64,000 bases of DNA from Ascarosepion bandense (GCA_037127315.1 JBBBDQ010001273.1:3023501-3087500), one strand, 5' to 3'; positions 52,400-63,560 are shown, counted from the first letter of the stretch. Translations and numbers: made by a program. The notes: generated by a model from the letters alone, not told the origin.

Positions 52400-53232
52400 T
52401 GTAATATAACAATCTGGTCCCACCCGAGGAAAGCTGATGCAAGCGGGGGCGTTTTCGGTCGTTGAAAGGAACGGATGTTTGTTTGACCTTATTTCCGGCA
52501 GTAGCGGAAATGGCTACAAGAGGCAAACAGAACAGGTGTCTCTGAGAATTACGTGTGCGTGCGTGGGCGAGGCAAAAATCGGAAGTCCCGGTTTGGAGAT
52601 TATAAAAAGACCTCGGCGCACGGATTTCACCAGACAGACGAAGACAGAGGCAGACGAGAGAGCCAGACCAGACCAGAGGAGCAACAGATACGACGACCCC
52701 CCCCCCCCCCCCGTCAGCCCCTTAGAAGCGCGCTCCCTCGCTCTCTGTTCCCTAGGCTACACGGTTCATCGTCGTTAATAAAAATATACTAATTATGCGT
52801 CTGTTGTATATCGACAAACAACAAACACGCATATATATAAAAATATAAGTTATATTTTTATTAATGCCGATGAACCGTGTAGCCTAGTGAACAGAGAGTG
52901 AGAGCGCGCTTCCAAGGGTTGACGGGAGTGTCGTCGGATCTGTTGTGTCTCTCTCTCTACTCTGGTCTGGTCTGTCTGGACTGTCTGTCCTCGTCTGGTG
53001 AATTCGTGCGCCGAGGTCTTTTTATAATCTCCAAACCGGAACTTTTTCTTCCGGTTTTTGCCTCGCCCACGCACGCACACGTAATTCTCAGAGACACCTG
53101 TTCTGTTTGCCTCTTGTAGCCATTTCCGCTACTGCCGGAAATAAGGTCAAACAAACATCCGTTCCTTTCAACGACCGGAAACGCCCCCGCTTGCATCAGC
53201 TTTCTCGGGTGGGACCAGATTGTTATATTACA
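52400..53232. mobile_element. Palindrome of two inverted LTR-like units with 4-bp target duplication
   Basis: Two ~415-bp units in opposite orientation, roughly 90-95% identical by eye, meet near 52816. Both outer ends are TGTAATATAACA. Each unit has a TATA-type element (ATTATAAAAAGACC at 52598-52611; the inverted counterpart near 53012-53026) and an AATAAA signal (52777-52782; inverted counterpart 52857-52862), in LTR order. The direct repeat CTTA flanks the whole palindrome (52396-52399 and 53233-53236). There is no internal coding region. It looks like two LTRs joined at their U5 ends and inserted as one unit. Confidence 0.8.
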
Positions 53233-53447
53233 CTTATTCATTAAGCTGAAAAAGAACTCCAGGGTCAATCGTTTTGAAGACACAAAGCATACGAAGAAGG
53301 TTGTGTAAAGGGTCCTGGATACTATCATTTGGGTGACTTTTACTGGTCCTTTACAGAGTGGCTAGAGGGCTACAACATATTCATTGATATCAGCGGATCC
53401 TACTTTGAAGAAGATAAAAGTTTAGTACTTCTTTGAATTGTGGCCGT

Positions 53448-53640
53448 TTCCTCACAAGAAAACATTCGGTATTCATTGACAGAGCACCCAGTGTTGCCGG
53501 TAGATGAAATTTATCAAATCATTGTCGTAAAACAATTTTTCAGGAAACAGACTTCTTAAGTCCAGTAACTGTTATCGCTCTTTCCAGTACTGATGGGGTT
53601 TATTCTTCTATACCTCTTTGATTATGCTATTATTTTCTCT
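53448..53640 (+). repeat. Direct duplication, copy 2 (without SINE)
   Basis: The unoccupied counterpart of 51875-52395, about 1.3 kb away. It shows the pre-insertion state of the SINE site in diverged form. Confidence 0.7.
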
Positions 53641-53669
53641 TCGAGTTACATGTTATATTTGATTTTAGC

Positions 53670-53687
53670 TGCTGCTGCTGCTGCTGG
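53670..53687. repeat. (GCT)n microsatellite
   Basis: Six GCT units. Confidence 0.85.
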
Positions 53688-53936
53688 AAGACCTCAAGTT
53701 GTGTGTTTTCTGTTATTTGGTGCAGTTCTTTGTTTCTGATTTTGTAGCCCAGTTCAAAGAACTGTGATCTTCGACAAAACCCAAAGGCTTCATTCGCTCA
53801 AAGTCATTTTTAACGATTGAACTGAGAAAGGGGTTATATATAGCTAACAGATTAGATATTTATGACATTCTATGAGTTAAATAGCAATGCAGCTGGATTT
53901 TGTAATCCACTTTACATCTATATAAATTCAAGGATG
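53688..53936. other. Non-coding, nothing recognised
   Basis: No feature supported. Confidence 0.4.
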
Positions 53937-53937
53937 T

Positions 53938-53992
<55 letters not shown>

Positions 53993-53993
53993 T
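53937..53993. repeat. (GATA)n microsatellite
   Basis: About 13 GATA units. Confidence 0.95.
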
Positions 53994-54126
53994 TGTGTTG
54001 AGGCCTACTTTGAAACCAAGAAGCAGAACCAGTTGAATGCACTTGTTATAGAAAAGACGTACATGTTGCAGAATCCGCTCCAGAAACAACTAGCGTAAAG
54101 TCGAAAAGATAGTACAAATATGTATA

Positions 54127-54397
54127 GGATGTGCGTTTTGGTGCGTTGGATATCAACTCGGAACGATAAATCAGAGAACTGAGTTCGAATTCCAGTTGAA
54201 TTCGTTGCATTCACTTACGCGCAAATACCATTGGGAAATATATTCCCTCTATGGGTCAAATAACAGGACAGATTGGGTTCTGTTGTCTTGGTTAGTAACT
54301 AGTCTGCCGCAGAAAGTCATGGAAAATCTGCCCAATTCGTCATGTCTTTTTCGAGACATGATCGCCCAAGCGTGTATCACGTATGGTACTTAACTGA
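54127..54397 (+). mobile_element. tRNA-derived SINE, family 1
   Basis: GGATGTGCGTTTTGGTGCGT, B-box GAGTTCGAATTCC, central CACTTACGCGCAAATACC, a ~35-bp internal deletion after GGGAAATATAT, and the 3' GATCGCCCAAGCGTGTATCA. No clear target duplication. Confidence 0.85.
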
Positions 54398-54524
54398 AAA
54401 AACAAAAAATTGACGTTTTTTCATAACTGTCGACAGGATTTTAAGATTAGGTTGAAGCCAATCATAACTCTGGAAGATCGAAATAGAAATATTCCTGGTA
54501 AATTCTTCTTTGATACTTAATTCA

Positions 54525-54595
54525 GTTCATAACTTTCCAAGGGTATTTGTGCATAACGACCTCAAATAGAACTTGAACCCACTCCCCGCCCAGAT
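54525..54595 (-). mobile_element. SINE family 1 fragment (minus strand)
   Basis: On the minus strand GGTTCAAGTTC then TTATGCACAAATACCCTTGG, i.e. the B-box and central domain only. Confidence 0.55.
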
Positions 54596-55086
54596 AATAG
54601 TTATATCAACAAAATTAAAAGCTTCAATGACGTCAATGGAATAGGATAGAAAGTCTTGCAACGCTAGAAATGAGCGGAGGCTGACCTGTGATAACAAGAC
54701 AAATCGAAATAACGGCGAACAAAAGAAGTATTACCGTGTAGGAATGCTACAAATACTTTGATGTACTTGAAAATGACACGAATAAACAGGGTATGAAATG
54801 GTTAAGAACGAATGAAAAGCAATATCTTTGGAGGTTAAGAAAAATAATTGAAGCTAAACCAAATAAGGAAAAAGGAGTAAACATCTAGGCAATGATGACC
54901 TCACACATGAGTATAACTAGACTGAACAAAAGATGAACTCAAATTACTGCATCTATATCCAATATTTTTCAAAGTATGCTTATGTTCTGAGCAGGGGTTG
55001 CAATGTAGGCTTTTTCAAATTACAACCCTGTTTTTATTACACAATAATTGCCCTTGTTCCTTCATTCGTTTATCGCACGACCGTTA
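54596..55086. other. Non-coding, nothing recognised
   Basis: No feature supported. Confidence 0.4.
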
Positions 55087-55136
55087 CACCCTGCCAATAC
55101 ATTATAAATAATGAACTATTTCATTTTGATAGCCTG
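55087..55136 (+). repeat. Short dispersed repeat (copy 2 of 3)
   Basis: CCCTGCCAATACATTATAAA then TAATGAACTATTTCATTTTG; related to 1127-1172 and 56682-56727. It lies directly upstream of a CR1/Jockey-like fragment. Confidence 0.55.
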
Positions 55137-55154
55137 AAAATACAAAAAAAACAT

Positions 55155-56605
55155 CTCCGTGTTTCCTATATATAAAAATATTGGAGAACCCTCTGACTCC
55201 GCTAATTATCGCCCTATCAGCCTCCTACCGATCTTTGGCAAAGTGTTCGAAGCCATCATCAACGTCGAGGTGATACAACATCTCACAGCCCATAGACTTT
55301 TCTCTGACAAACAGTATGGATTTCGCTTCACCAGGTCTACTGCTGATATGCTCACGGCCATCACTGAGTATATACATCAGGCCTTCTACAAAAACGGTGA
55401 AGCCCGAACTGTGGCCCTTGACAGCGTTTGACAGAGTCTGGCGTGCTGGCCTCCTATGCAAGCTGCAGGGCTATGTTATAACTGGACAATTGTTTGACCT
55501 AATCCAGTCCTTCCTTTCAAACCGTACAAGCCACCCAATACTATCACATGAATGCGGGTGTCCCTCAGGGCTCTATTCTAGGTCCTACGCTTTTCCTGAT
55601 CTATATTAACGATCTCCCTGATGTAATAATATCCCAAGTGGGCATATATGCTGACGACACTACGGTTTACTCTCGTCTCGGTCAAAAATCTACCGAGGCT
55701 TAAAAAGCAAACCTCGCTGCCGAGTTTGAAAAGGACTTCCAATCCGTGGTGGATTGGAGTAAAAAATGGCTTGTAAATTTTAATGCTTCTAAAACGAAGC
55801 TGCTTTCTAATAACCACCACATACAATCGTTCCTCCAGCCAATTAACATGGATCAGGCTTCTCTCCCTGAAAGCGAAACACTGCGCCTCCTCGGATTAAC
55901 TCTCACATCGGACCTCAAGTGGAATAACTATATAGAACCCATAGCTAAATCCGCTGCTAAGAAAGTCGGTTCTCTGTGGAGGGCAAAGAAGTTTTTTTCC
56001 CTCCCAAACAATCTTGCACATATAGAAGTCTACCATCCGCCCGTGCTGCCATATATGGTCCGGTGCACCTGCTATCCACTTAGGTGTCCTCGGCCGAATC
56101 CAACGGAGAATCTGTAATGTGATCGATTCCGACTTGGCAACTAGGATACAGTCGCTTTCTCACCGACTCTGTGTGGCTTCCCTATGTCCCTATTCTACAA
56201 ATACTTTCACGGCTTCTGCTCCGATGAACTTAGTTCACTGGTACCCACTGTATACGAATTTCCTCGAGCCACAAGATTAGCAACTAGGTGCCACCCTTTT
56301 ACTGTGAAACCAATAAATTGTAAACGCAAATTCTACTCCAGCAGCTTCTTTTCTCGCACTTCTCTCTTCCGAATACTTTCTTTCCCGACAGTTACAAACT
56401 CTAAGAATTTAAATGTAAAGTCAATAGTCATCTCCTGTCTCATTAACTTACATCCTCTGTCTCATGCTTTTTCTACATCCACTCTAATCTCATCAGTACT
56501 CTCTTCCCTCTTCTACTCTCTTCCTGACACCCCCTTCAACCTCTCACGCCTCATAACATTCCTCCTATGTAAGCCCCTGCACAAAAGTGGCAGTAAAATG
56601 CCTTG
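55155..56605 (+). mobile_element. CR1/Jockey-like LINE, RT to 3' end, decayed
   Basis: In order: NIGEPSDSANYRPISLLPIF, HRLFSDKQYGFRFTRSTADM, NGEARTVALD, a frame break, FDRVWRAGLLCKLQGYVI (motif A region), LSNRT, a degenerate GCP-G--LGPT (motif B), [10 protein letters not shown] across a frame change (motif C, YADD at about 55650), VDWSKKWLVNFNASKTKLL, LTLTSDLKWNNYIEPIAK, then after another break LCLFYKYFHGFCSDELSSLV and FYSSSFFSRTSLFRILSFP near the C-terminus. At least five frame breaks. 5'-truncated before RT motif 1. Same family as 34360-36900(-) and 61330-62345. Confidence 0.85.
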
Positions 56606-56681
56606 ACACGATTATAAAAAAAAAACAGACGCTTCTTGGTTTTAGTGAAAAAATAAAAAATGAAAGAAAGTGTTTAACGTC

Positions 56682-56727
56682 TCCTGCTAACACCTCATAA
56701 ATAATGGACTATTTTATTGTCATAAAC
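56682..56727 (+). repeat. Short dispersed repeat (copy 3 of 3)
   Basis: CTCCTGCTAACACCTCATAA then ATAATGGACTATTTTATTG; see 1127-1172. Confidence 0.55.
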
Positions 56728-56879
56728 CTCGTTATGGGCTTTTCCAATCATTAACAGAATAATTAAGATTCGGAAAATTTAAATAGGAAAACCGTGATAT
56801 TTTTACGGGTTAAATCTAACTTTTATCATTATTGTTATTATTATTTTTATTAAAACGTTCTCTTTTTTACATTTGTAAA

Positions 56880-57310
56880 TGTTTTACAAAAGTTTTGTTC
56901 GAAAAGCCAAATACATTTATGCTTTGTTAACAAAAAAATTTTCCCCAACTCATAAACATTTTTATAGACATTTTCATGGTAATTGTCCTGGTGAACTTTC
57001 CTCTATGGTTCTAACACTTTATGAATTTAAGTGTAATGCAAGATTGACGGCAAGGTCTCATCATTTAAAAGTTGAAATGACTAGATTTAACCATAAGGGT
57101 TTCTTTTCTCTCGTCGGGCTTCTGGCTTTCTAATCAATTTTGATTTTCAAAAGTTTAAATGCAATGTTAATCGTTATCTTCTTTCTCCCTAATTTATGTT
57201 CTTTTATTGTTTTCTCTCCCTAATGATTTTTCTCATATTATCTCAGAATCAGTAACCCCCACCCTTGCGTCTTAGATGCTTTATTGCCTTACAATGCAGA
57301 TGAAGGGAAG
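56880..57310 (+). mobile_element. CR1/Jockey-like LINE 3' remnant, subfamily 2
   Basis: HKHFYRHFHGNCPGELSSMV, LYEFKCNARLTARSHHLKVE, then LVGLLAF and, after a frame change, FKCNVNRYLL-like coding (AATGCAATGTTAATCGTTAT). The 3' UTR matches 11460-11640. Confidence 0.75.
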
Positions 57311-58375
57311 ACAACATTATTTTATGTTTACGATACCTGTCACAGATTGTAGGACAAATCGCCTGTGAAAAAACAAAGAAAAAGAGAAAAATACCCGAAA
57401 AAATGAATCAATCTACATAGTGAAGGAAATAGCCTAAATAAAGTGATTGTTGTTTGAAAATCGAATCTACTTTAAGACCTTAAATGCAGCTACGTCCGCA
57501 CCAGTTGAATCACTACGCACAGCATTAGGAACTCCAACTAAGCTTTCAAAATCGAGCCATATAATAACGAGATAAGAATGTAGAAAAATAACGTCAACGA
57601 TAATATAAAACAAAAAGAAAAGGTACAGAAGCAAAGAGAAGGTTGTGAACCAAAAATTAGTTCCGGAGTTATCAAAGAGTACCCAAAGGTTTTGGTATAA
57701 CATTGAATTTCAATCCTGTGAAAATTTTTTTTTTTTTAATCATATCACCTCAAGCAAGGCGGTAATGCCACTGATGCGCAGGCCGCTACGTAAGAGTGAA
57801 AAGATTGGAAAAGAGAAAACCTGAAACCACATCCTAAACAGGAAACAAGGGATGAGTCTCTTTACCTGTTCAATAGACGTGGGTGGAGTGTGAACCGGGC
57901 GATAGTTTAGTCTATAATGGTAGGGTTTTGAGTTTTACTTTAAAGCAGTGATTAGGCTCACTGTTTTTAATGTAAAATAACTAACACAGTTTGTAAACTT
58001 CGAACATCACCATCTATACACTTCATTTTAGTTTAATTACAATAAATATAAATATATATTGGGAAAAGGGACATCAGATTTTGTCATAAAACATCAGCCG
58101 TTCTACCCTCCGGGCTTCTTTTTTAGATGGCTGCCATATTCGCTAAACTTCTGGGAATCTACACCACTTAACTAAATTACGATTTTAAAATCTTCATGTG
58201 GTGACCTCGATTAGTTGATTAATATATAATTACCAGGTTTTAATTTACAATACACGCACGCACTGTACACACACACATGAACACACATAAACACAGAGAG
58301 AGAGAAATATATATGCGACACAAGGTCATGGTTTAATGTGGAGAGCCCGAACGCGTGCACGCGGGCAAGTTTCTT
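57311..58375. other. Non-coding, nothing recognised
   Basis: Short CA and GA runs near 58260-58305. No coding, SINE or tail signature was found. Confidence 0.4.
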
Positions 58376-58600
58376 AGTTCTCACAACGGCCGGTCGCGCT
58401 GGCCTCGGTGGCAACCACCGATCCACCCCTTTGGTGCAATGGGGTGGCGCCGCCTCGTTACACTGTTCTCCGGGACCGGGCACCTCTTAGTGTCATTTTT
58501 CTCAATTGCATGTCGGTTCTCGGACAGGGATACAACGGAGGCGCACTCTGCCTGAGGATGGAGGCGCTGAGAGATGATGTTCATTACCGACAAAAAGACC
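58376..58600. other. Small GC-rich island of unknown nature
   Basis: A ~220-bp GC-rich patch (GGTGGCAACCACCGATCCAC, GGGGTGGCGCCGCCTCG) in otherwise AT-rich DNA, with overlapping short frames on both strands but no known domain. It abuts a GATA array. Could be part of an unidentified repeat. Confidence 0.35.
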
Positions 58601-58601
58601 A

Positions 58602-58607
58602 GGTAAC

Positions 58608-58666
<59 letters not shown>

Positions 58667-58667
58667 G
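58602..58667. repeat. (GATA)n microsatellite
   Basis: About 16 GATA units. Confidence 0.95.
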
Positions 58668-58705
58668 TAAACAAAAGAATCAAATAAAAATGACAATTAC
58701 GAAAG

Positions 58706-58765
58706 GAAAACTTATCTTAGCTGAAACTTTCTGTCCTCTGAGTGACTTTATCAGAGATAGTTTGC
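58706..58765 (-). repeat. Retroelement tail with degenerate hammerhead-like motif (minus strand)
   Basis: On the minus strand CTGATAA, GTC...GAC hairpin arms and GAAAG follow in hammerhead order, then TTTCAGCTAAGATAAG. G8 is replaced by A, as in the PLE tails. Confidence 0.35.
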
Positions 58766-59040
58766 CTAGTAAGAAGAATATGAAAGACACCGAAAATGCT
58801 AGTTAAAGACGATAAAACAGGAAATATATTTATGATGTGTCCTAAGATCTACGAAAAAAATGACGTAGAAGGAAGTCACTAGATTTTACAAGCAAGCATT
58901 TGCTTTGTAAATCGACGATATCAACGAAGAAGCTAAAAACATCACGGCTAACCAGAGTATAAGTGACAGAGTAGAAATGCTGTGCGGAATGTAAGCATTT
59001 TTATGCTAAAGGTCATAAATAGGATTTTCTCAACAGCCCT
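58766..59040. other. Non-coding, nothing recognised
   Basis: No feature supported. Confidence 0.4.
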
Positions 59041-59044
59041 TCAT

Positions 59045-59195
59045 TTCGACTGATTAACCCTGCTTGGATAGAAGCGTGGATTGAGTGGGATCCCAGGAGA
59101 ATAGGTATTAAGAGCAAAAAGGGATAGGGAGATGTGGACGGCCATGATCACCTACGTCCTGAAAAGACACGGCACATTGAAGAAGAAACCTACTA
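59045..59195 (+). mobile_element. LINE 3' end (FLGH-type RT family)
   Basis: AGAGCAAAAAGGGATAGGGA, TGGACGGCCATGATCACC and TACGTCCTGAAAAGACACGG correspond to RDRE-WKTMI-YVLKRHGT. The family's last ~150 bp, severely 5'-truncated. Confidence 0.7.
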
Positions 59196-59199
59196 CGGA

Positions 59200-60640
59200 T
59201 TTGATTAAAATAAGCCAGACTGTGTTAAAAAAGATATGCTACTTGCTAAGGGTCGCCACTCAAGCAAACCAATGGAAGGGAACAAGTAAATGCATATCTT
59301 GGTTTTATGAAATTTATGATAAAAGGAAGTATGTATTCAAAAAATACATCAAGGATTTTTACCCGTTCATAACGGAAAAAAAATCTGCTATAGGCAATGC
59401 ATTACTAAGGACTTCATTAGCATAACCCCTGAACAGATTAGGCCAATTTTGCATTGTCAAAAATCTGTATTTTTTTTTTCTGTGGCGAGGAAATTCAACG
59501 TGGTTGCCTTTGATATTCCACAAGTTTTGTTTAACGGTGCTGAGGTTTCCGATCTTGTAAAGATTATCAAAATTGTCCATATTGACAGCTATGGCATATA
59601 CAGTGATGATGAACTAATATTCGTTTCTTATAATAGGAGAGCCAATGACAAGATAGGGGAGATACTTTTCATGCTCTTCAAGAACATTTCGTTTGATATT
59701 GAGGGCGATACGAACAGGAGAGTAGTGCAATAATTAGATGTGGAATTTAATCTACATTCCGGCGCAGTCTTCCCATATATGAATCCAAACACACAACAGA
59801 AATATGTAAATACTATGTCCAACCACCCAGCGAGCATAATCAAGCATATTCCTAAAGGAACAGAGTGCAGACTCTCTAAATATTCCTCTTTCAAATAATT
59901 ATTTGAAGCAAAAAGAAAGAATATAGAAAGGTGTTAAAATAATAGCGGTGCAAAACCAGGTTAACATTTAAATCTTAAATGAACCAGAAAATGAGGAATA
60001 ACAATAGAGTAAGAAATATTATTTAGTTCAAACCCACTTTTAAGTTGGAGGTGAAAACTAATACAGGGAAGATATTTTTGAAAATGTGGGACAAATACTT
60101 CCTCAAGTCCTCTGAAATACATAAGATCTATAAAAGAAACACAGTTATATTAAGCTATAGTTGAACTAATAACTTGGAAAATATTATAAGAAAACAAACG
60201 TCAGAAATTTCAAGGCTAATACGCAAAATGATAGTAATTCGTGTAACAGCAAGGACAAAAGTAAATGTCCACTGAATGGTACTTGTAAAACGGAAGAAGT
60301 GGTGTATAAAGCGGAAATGAAAGATTTCAATAAACAAAAAAATGTTTATGTGAAATGCATGGAAGGCAATTTCAAAACGAGATGGTATAATCATAAATCA
60401 TCATTTAAGTTAGAAAACACCAGAATTGCAGCAGAGTCGCCAGCCACGTGTAGGACTCAAAAGAAAACCTAATGTGAAATGGTATATATTTAAAAAAAAG
60501 TCCGGCCTTACAGCAATGGGGATAAAAATTGCAGGTTGTGGCGAGAGAGGAAACTGACATACTCATTCCAGAAAAAATTATTGAATGAGAGGTCTGTTAA
60601 TGACGGGATGCAGACATACAAAAAAGTAGCAGCAGATTTA
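59200..60640 (+). pseudogene. Decayed RT plus GIY-YIG element, relative of 42004-43646
   Basis: Plus strand. KKYIKDFYPFITEKKSAIGN (motif A region; the aspartate is not readable), FNGAEVSDLVKIIKI (motif B region; compare YDSAQVSDLIGIYIL), YGIYSDDELIFVSYN (motif C, YRDDG reduced to YSDDE), DTNRRVVQ-LDVEFNLHSGA and MSNHPASIIKHIPKG (compare SNHPKNIIRQIP). The endonuclease is at 60240-60620: CNSKDKSKCPLNGTCK, VYVKCMEGNFKTRWYNHKSS (GIY-YIG core lost, RW-NH kept) and a C-terminal CRHTKK. Multiple stops. A single, non-palindromic copy of the same clade. Confidence 0.75.
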
Positions 60641-60964
60641 AGGTTAGTTTTCTTGGTCAGCATCCAGCAAGCCATTTGAATCGTTGCTAAAAATTGAGAA
60701 GAGAAATTTGTCCGCCATGTTTGAAATTTTCACTCACTTTTAGTTCTGGGAAACTGGTAATTTTAGTCTTTTGTTTTAATTGCTTGCTAAATTTGGGAAG
60801 TAATTAATGAATTAATTTAATTTAATGTTTTTTGTTTTTGTTTTTTGTTTTTTAGCTGGCTGATGCTTAAGTTCTGGAATTCTTTAAAGAAATAATTTTA
60901 ATTTATTTCTTTTTTGGTTGGCTGGTTAACTTTTGGAATGTATTTTATTTACCTTGCAGTTATG

Positions 60965-60965
<1 letters not shown>
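60641..60965. other. Non-coding, T/G-rich
   Basis: Possibly the 3' UTR of the preceding element (TTTTTGTTTTT runs). Nothing else recognised. Confidence 0.4.

Positions 60966-61015
<50 letters not shown>
60966..61015. repeat. (ATT)n microsatellite
   Basis: About 17 ATT units. Confidence 0.95.
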
Positions 61016-61329
61016 GTTTTTATTTAAAAATGAGTCAGCACTTTGAAAGACTTTTTCGTATATCTTCTGTTTTCTTTATAGAGTGGGCACTGTAATACGA
61101 CTGGCTTAGATAGCTTTTTCTAACTTATACTACGTTAAAACTTAGTTTTATCTCTTTATTTATTTATTTTTTTAAATTGGAGTAGATAGACTCTTCTATG
61201 ACTCGGTTCACACGTTTCCCACTTCTTTTGGACAGGAGTAGAAACGCACGCTTTGTTTCCTGTTTAGGAATGGGTCTCCGGTTTCTTTCCTCCCGTCCGG
61301 TCTTAGTCGTAGTGCTGTCGCAGTCTCTT
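61016..61329. other. Non-coding, nothing recognised
   Basis: The spacer before the LINE fragment. It is open on both strands but without recognisable domain until the LINE begins at about 61330. Confidence 0.4.
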
Positions 61330-62345
61330 GACAAAAACGGTGAAACCCGAACTGTTGCTCTAGACATATCCAAAACGTTCGACAGAGTCTGGCATGCTGG
61401 CCTTCTATGCAAGCTGCGTGGTTATGGTATAACTGGACAATTGTTCGACCTAATCCAGTCATTTCTTTCTAATCGCACAATTAAGGTTGTATTGAACGGA
61501 CATGCTTCTCAATGCTATCACACAAACGCGGGTGCCTCAAGGCTTTATCATAGGTCCTATGCTTTTCTTTATCTATATTAACGATCTCTCAGATGTAATA
61601 AGATCCCAAGTAGGCATATACGCTGACAACACAACGGTTTACTCTTGCCTCGATTAAAAATCTGCCAAGGCTGACAAAGCAAACCTCGCCGCCGAGCTTG
61701 AGAAAGGACCACCAATCCATGGTGAACTGGGGTAAGAAATGTCTCGTAAATTTTAATGCTTCTAAAACGAAGCTGCTATCTACAACCATGTCTACATAGA
61801 ATCCATAGCTAAATCTGCTGCTAAAAAGATCGGTTCTCTGTGCAGGACCAGGAAGTTTTTCCCGGCTGAAACCATCCTGCACATATACAAATCTTCATCC
61901 GCCCGGTCATTGAATACTGCTGTCATATCTGCTCGGGTGCTCCTGCTATCCACCTAGGGGTTCTTGACAAGATTCAACGGTGAATCTGCAGTGTGGCTTC
62001 CCTGCGTCTCTTCTACATGTACTTTCACGGCTTTTGCTCTGATGAACTTAGCTCACTGGTGTCCTCTATATAAGAATTTACTCGAGCCACAAGATTAGCA
62101 AATCGGTTCCACCCTTTTACTGTGAGACCAATAAGATGTAAACGCAAATTCTACTTCATCAGATTCTTTTCTCGCACTACCTGCCTGTGAAATTCCCTTC
62201 CATTTACTTGCTTCCCCGATAGCTACAATTTCCTAGAATTTAAATGTAAAGTCAATAGTCATATCCTATCAAACTAACTTGCATCCTCTTTCTCATGCTC
62301 TCATCTCATTTCTGCAGTATTATAGTCACTCTCCTACCCGCTTCC
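61330..62345 (+). mobile_element. CR1/Jockey-like LINE, RT motif A to 3' end, decayed
   Basis: LDKNGETRTVALDISKTF then DRVWHAGLLCKLRGYG (motif A), FLSNRTIKVVLNGHAS (more complete than the 55-kb copy), motif B degraded (NAGASRLYHR), motif C seen as AD-NTTVYS, then IRPVIEYCCHIC, GAPAIHLGVLDKIQR, YFHGFCSDELSSLV, CKRKFYFIRFFSRTT, NSLPFTCFPDSYN and KCKVNSHILSN. Frames are broken many times. Same subfamily as 55155-56605. Confidence 0.85.
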
Positions 62346-62581
62346 TGACACCCCCTTTATTATAAATGTATTGAGCCTATACGAATCCGGTTGAAGGTAT
62401 ATTTGTCTTACGCCCTTTCACATCCGATTAACCTCACTCGTCACCTCCCCTTTGATTGGAATTTCAGCGATCGTGCGGATAAAGAATAAGCGTTAAAAAA
62501 TATCAGTTTACTCTTACAGCCAGATTAGATAAATATGATTGAAAACCTGGGTAGCAAGTAAGTGGTGAATATTTCGTTCTT

Positions 62582-62584
<3 letters not shown>
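62346..62584. other. Non-coding, nothing recognised
   Basis: No feature supported. Confidence 0.4.

Positions 62585-62674
<90 letters not shown>
62585..62674. repeat. (CA)n-(TA)n microsatellite
   Basis: About 21 CA units, then TA units. Confidence 0.95.
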
Positions 62675-62678
<4 letters not shown>

Positions 62679-62821
62679 AAAATATAGTTTTAAGCCATGC
62701 TATATCTTTGAGTTAAACTGCTGAATATGAAGGATAGCGCGTATGTAAATATAAAAGTGGACACTGGCTTTAAGACTGAATGGCAACAGTATTTTTTACA
62801 AGCATAAACGCAATTGTCAGG

Positions 62822-62877
<56 letters not shown>

Positions 62878-62912
62878 GTGTGTGTATGTGTGGGTGCGTG
62901 TGTGTGTATGTG
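62822..62912. repeat. (TA)n-(TG)n microsatellite
   Basis: About 26 TA units followed by TG-rich repeats. Confidence 0.95.
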
Positions 62913-63240
62913 TGTGATAAAAATAGATTTTAGGAAGGGTGCTTCTACGATCATTAAAATCTTAACTTGTTCAAGCCTCAGATTAACCCCTATTTTCACC
63001 GCATATTCGCAAAAACTGTCCCTCTTGCTACTTAACCGACTACCGCGTGTGGCGCTTAGGTTCTGTATAGAGTGATTGTCACTGTGAAAAAATACAATAA
63101 TATGAGATCATATTCTTAATGAGCACTTCTTTAATTCTGCTAAAACCATCAATATTTTCGAAGTGTATTATTAAGATAATGATATGTAATAATTTATTCC
63201 ATTCAAATTATAAATCTGTCTGTCTAATTATGTATATTTA
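62913..63240. other. Non-coding, nothing recognised
   Basis: No feature supported. Confidence 0.4.
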
Positions 63241-63251
63241 ATGGTCATGAG

Positions 63252-63560
63252 GGATGTGCGTTGTGGCGCAGTGGATATCGGCTCGGAACGAGAAATCGGG
63301 GAACCGAGTTCGAATTCCAGTTGAATTCCTTGCATTCACTTACGCGCAAATACCCTTGGGAAAGGTATTAATCCGACTCTTCCCTCCAGTTATGGGTTAA
63401 ATAATAGGATGGATTGGGTTCTATAGCCTTGGTCGGCAACCAGTCTACCGCAGAAAGCAATGGCAACCTACTGCGGGATAATCTTCTGCCCAGTCAGTCA
63501 TGCCACTTTCGAGACATGATCGCCCAAAGCGTGTATCGCGCATGGCACTAAACTGACTGA
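63252..63560 (+). mobile_element. tRNA-derived SINE, family 1, best copy
   Basis: About 309 bp. GGATGTGCGTTGTGGCGCAG (A-box GTGGCGCAGTGG), CGAGTTCGAATTCC (B-box), central CACTTACGCGCAAATACC and CAGTTATGGGTTAAATA, CAACCAGTCTACCGCAGAAA, 3' GATCGCCCAAAGCGTGTATC, end AACTGACTGA. A perfect 11-bp target duplication ATGGTCATGAG (63241-63251, 63561-63571) marks the exact ends. It serves as reference for the other copies in this window. Confidence 0.93.
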
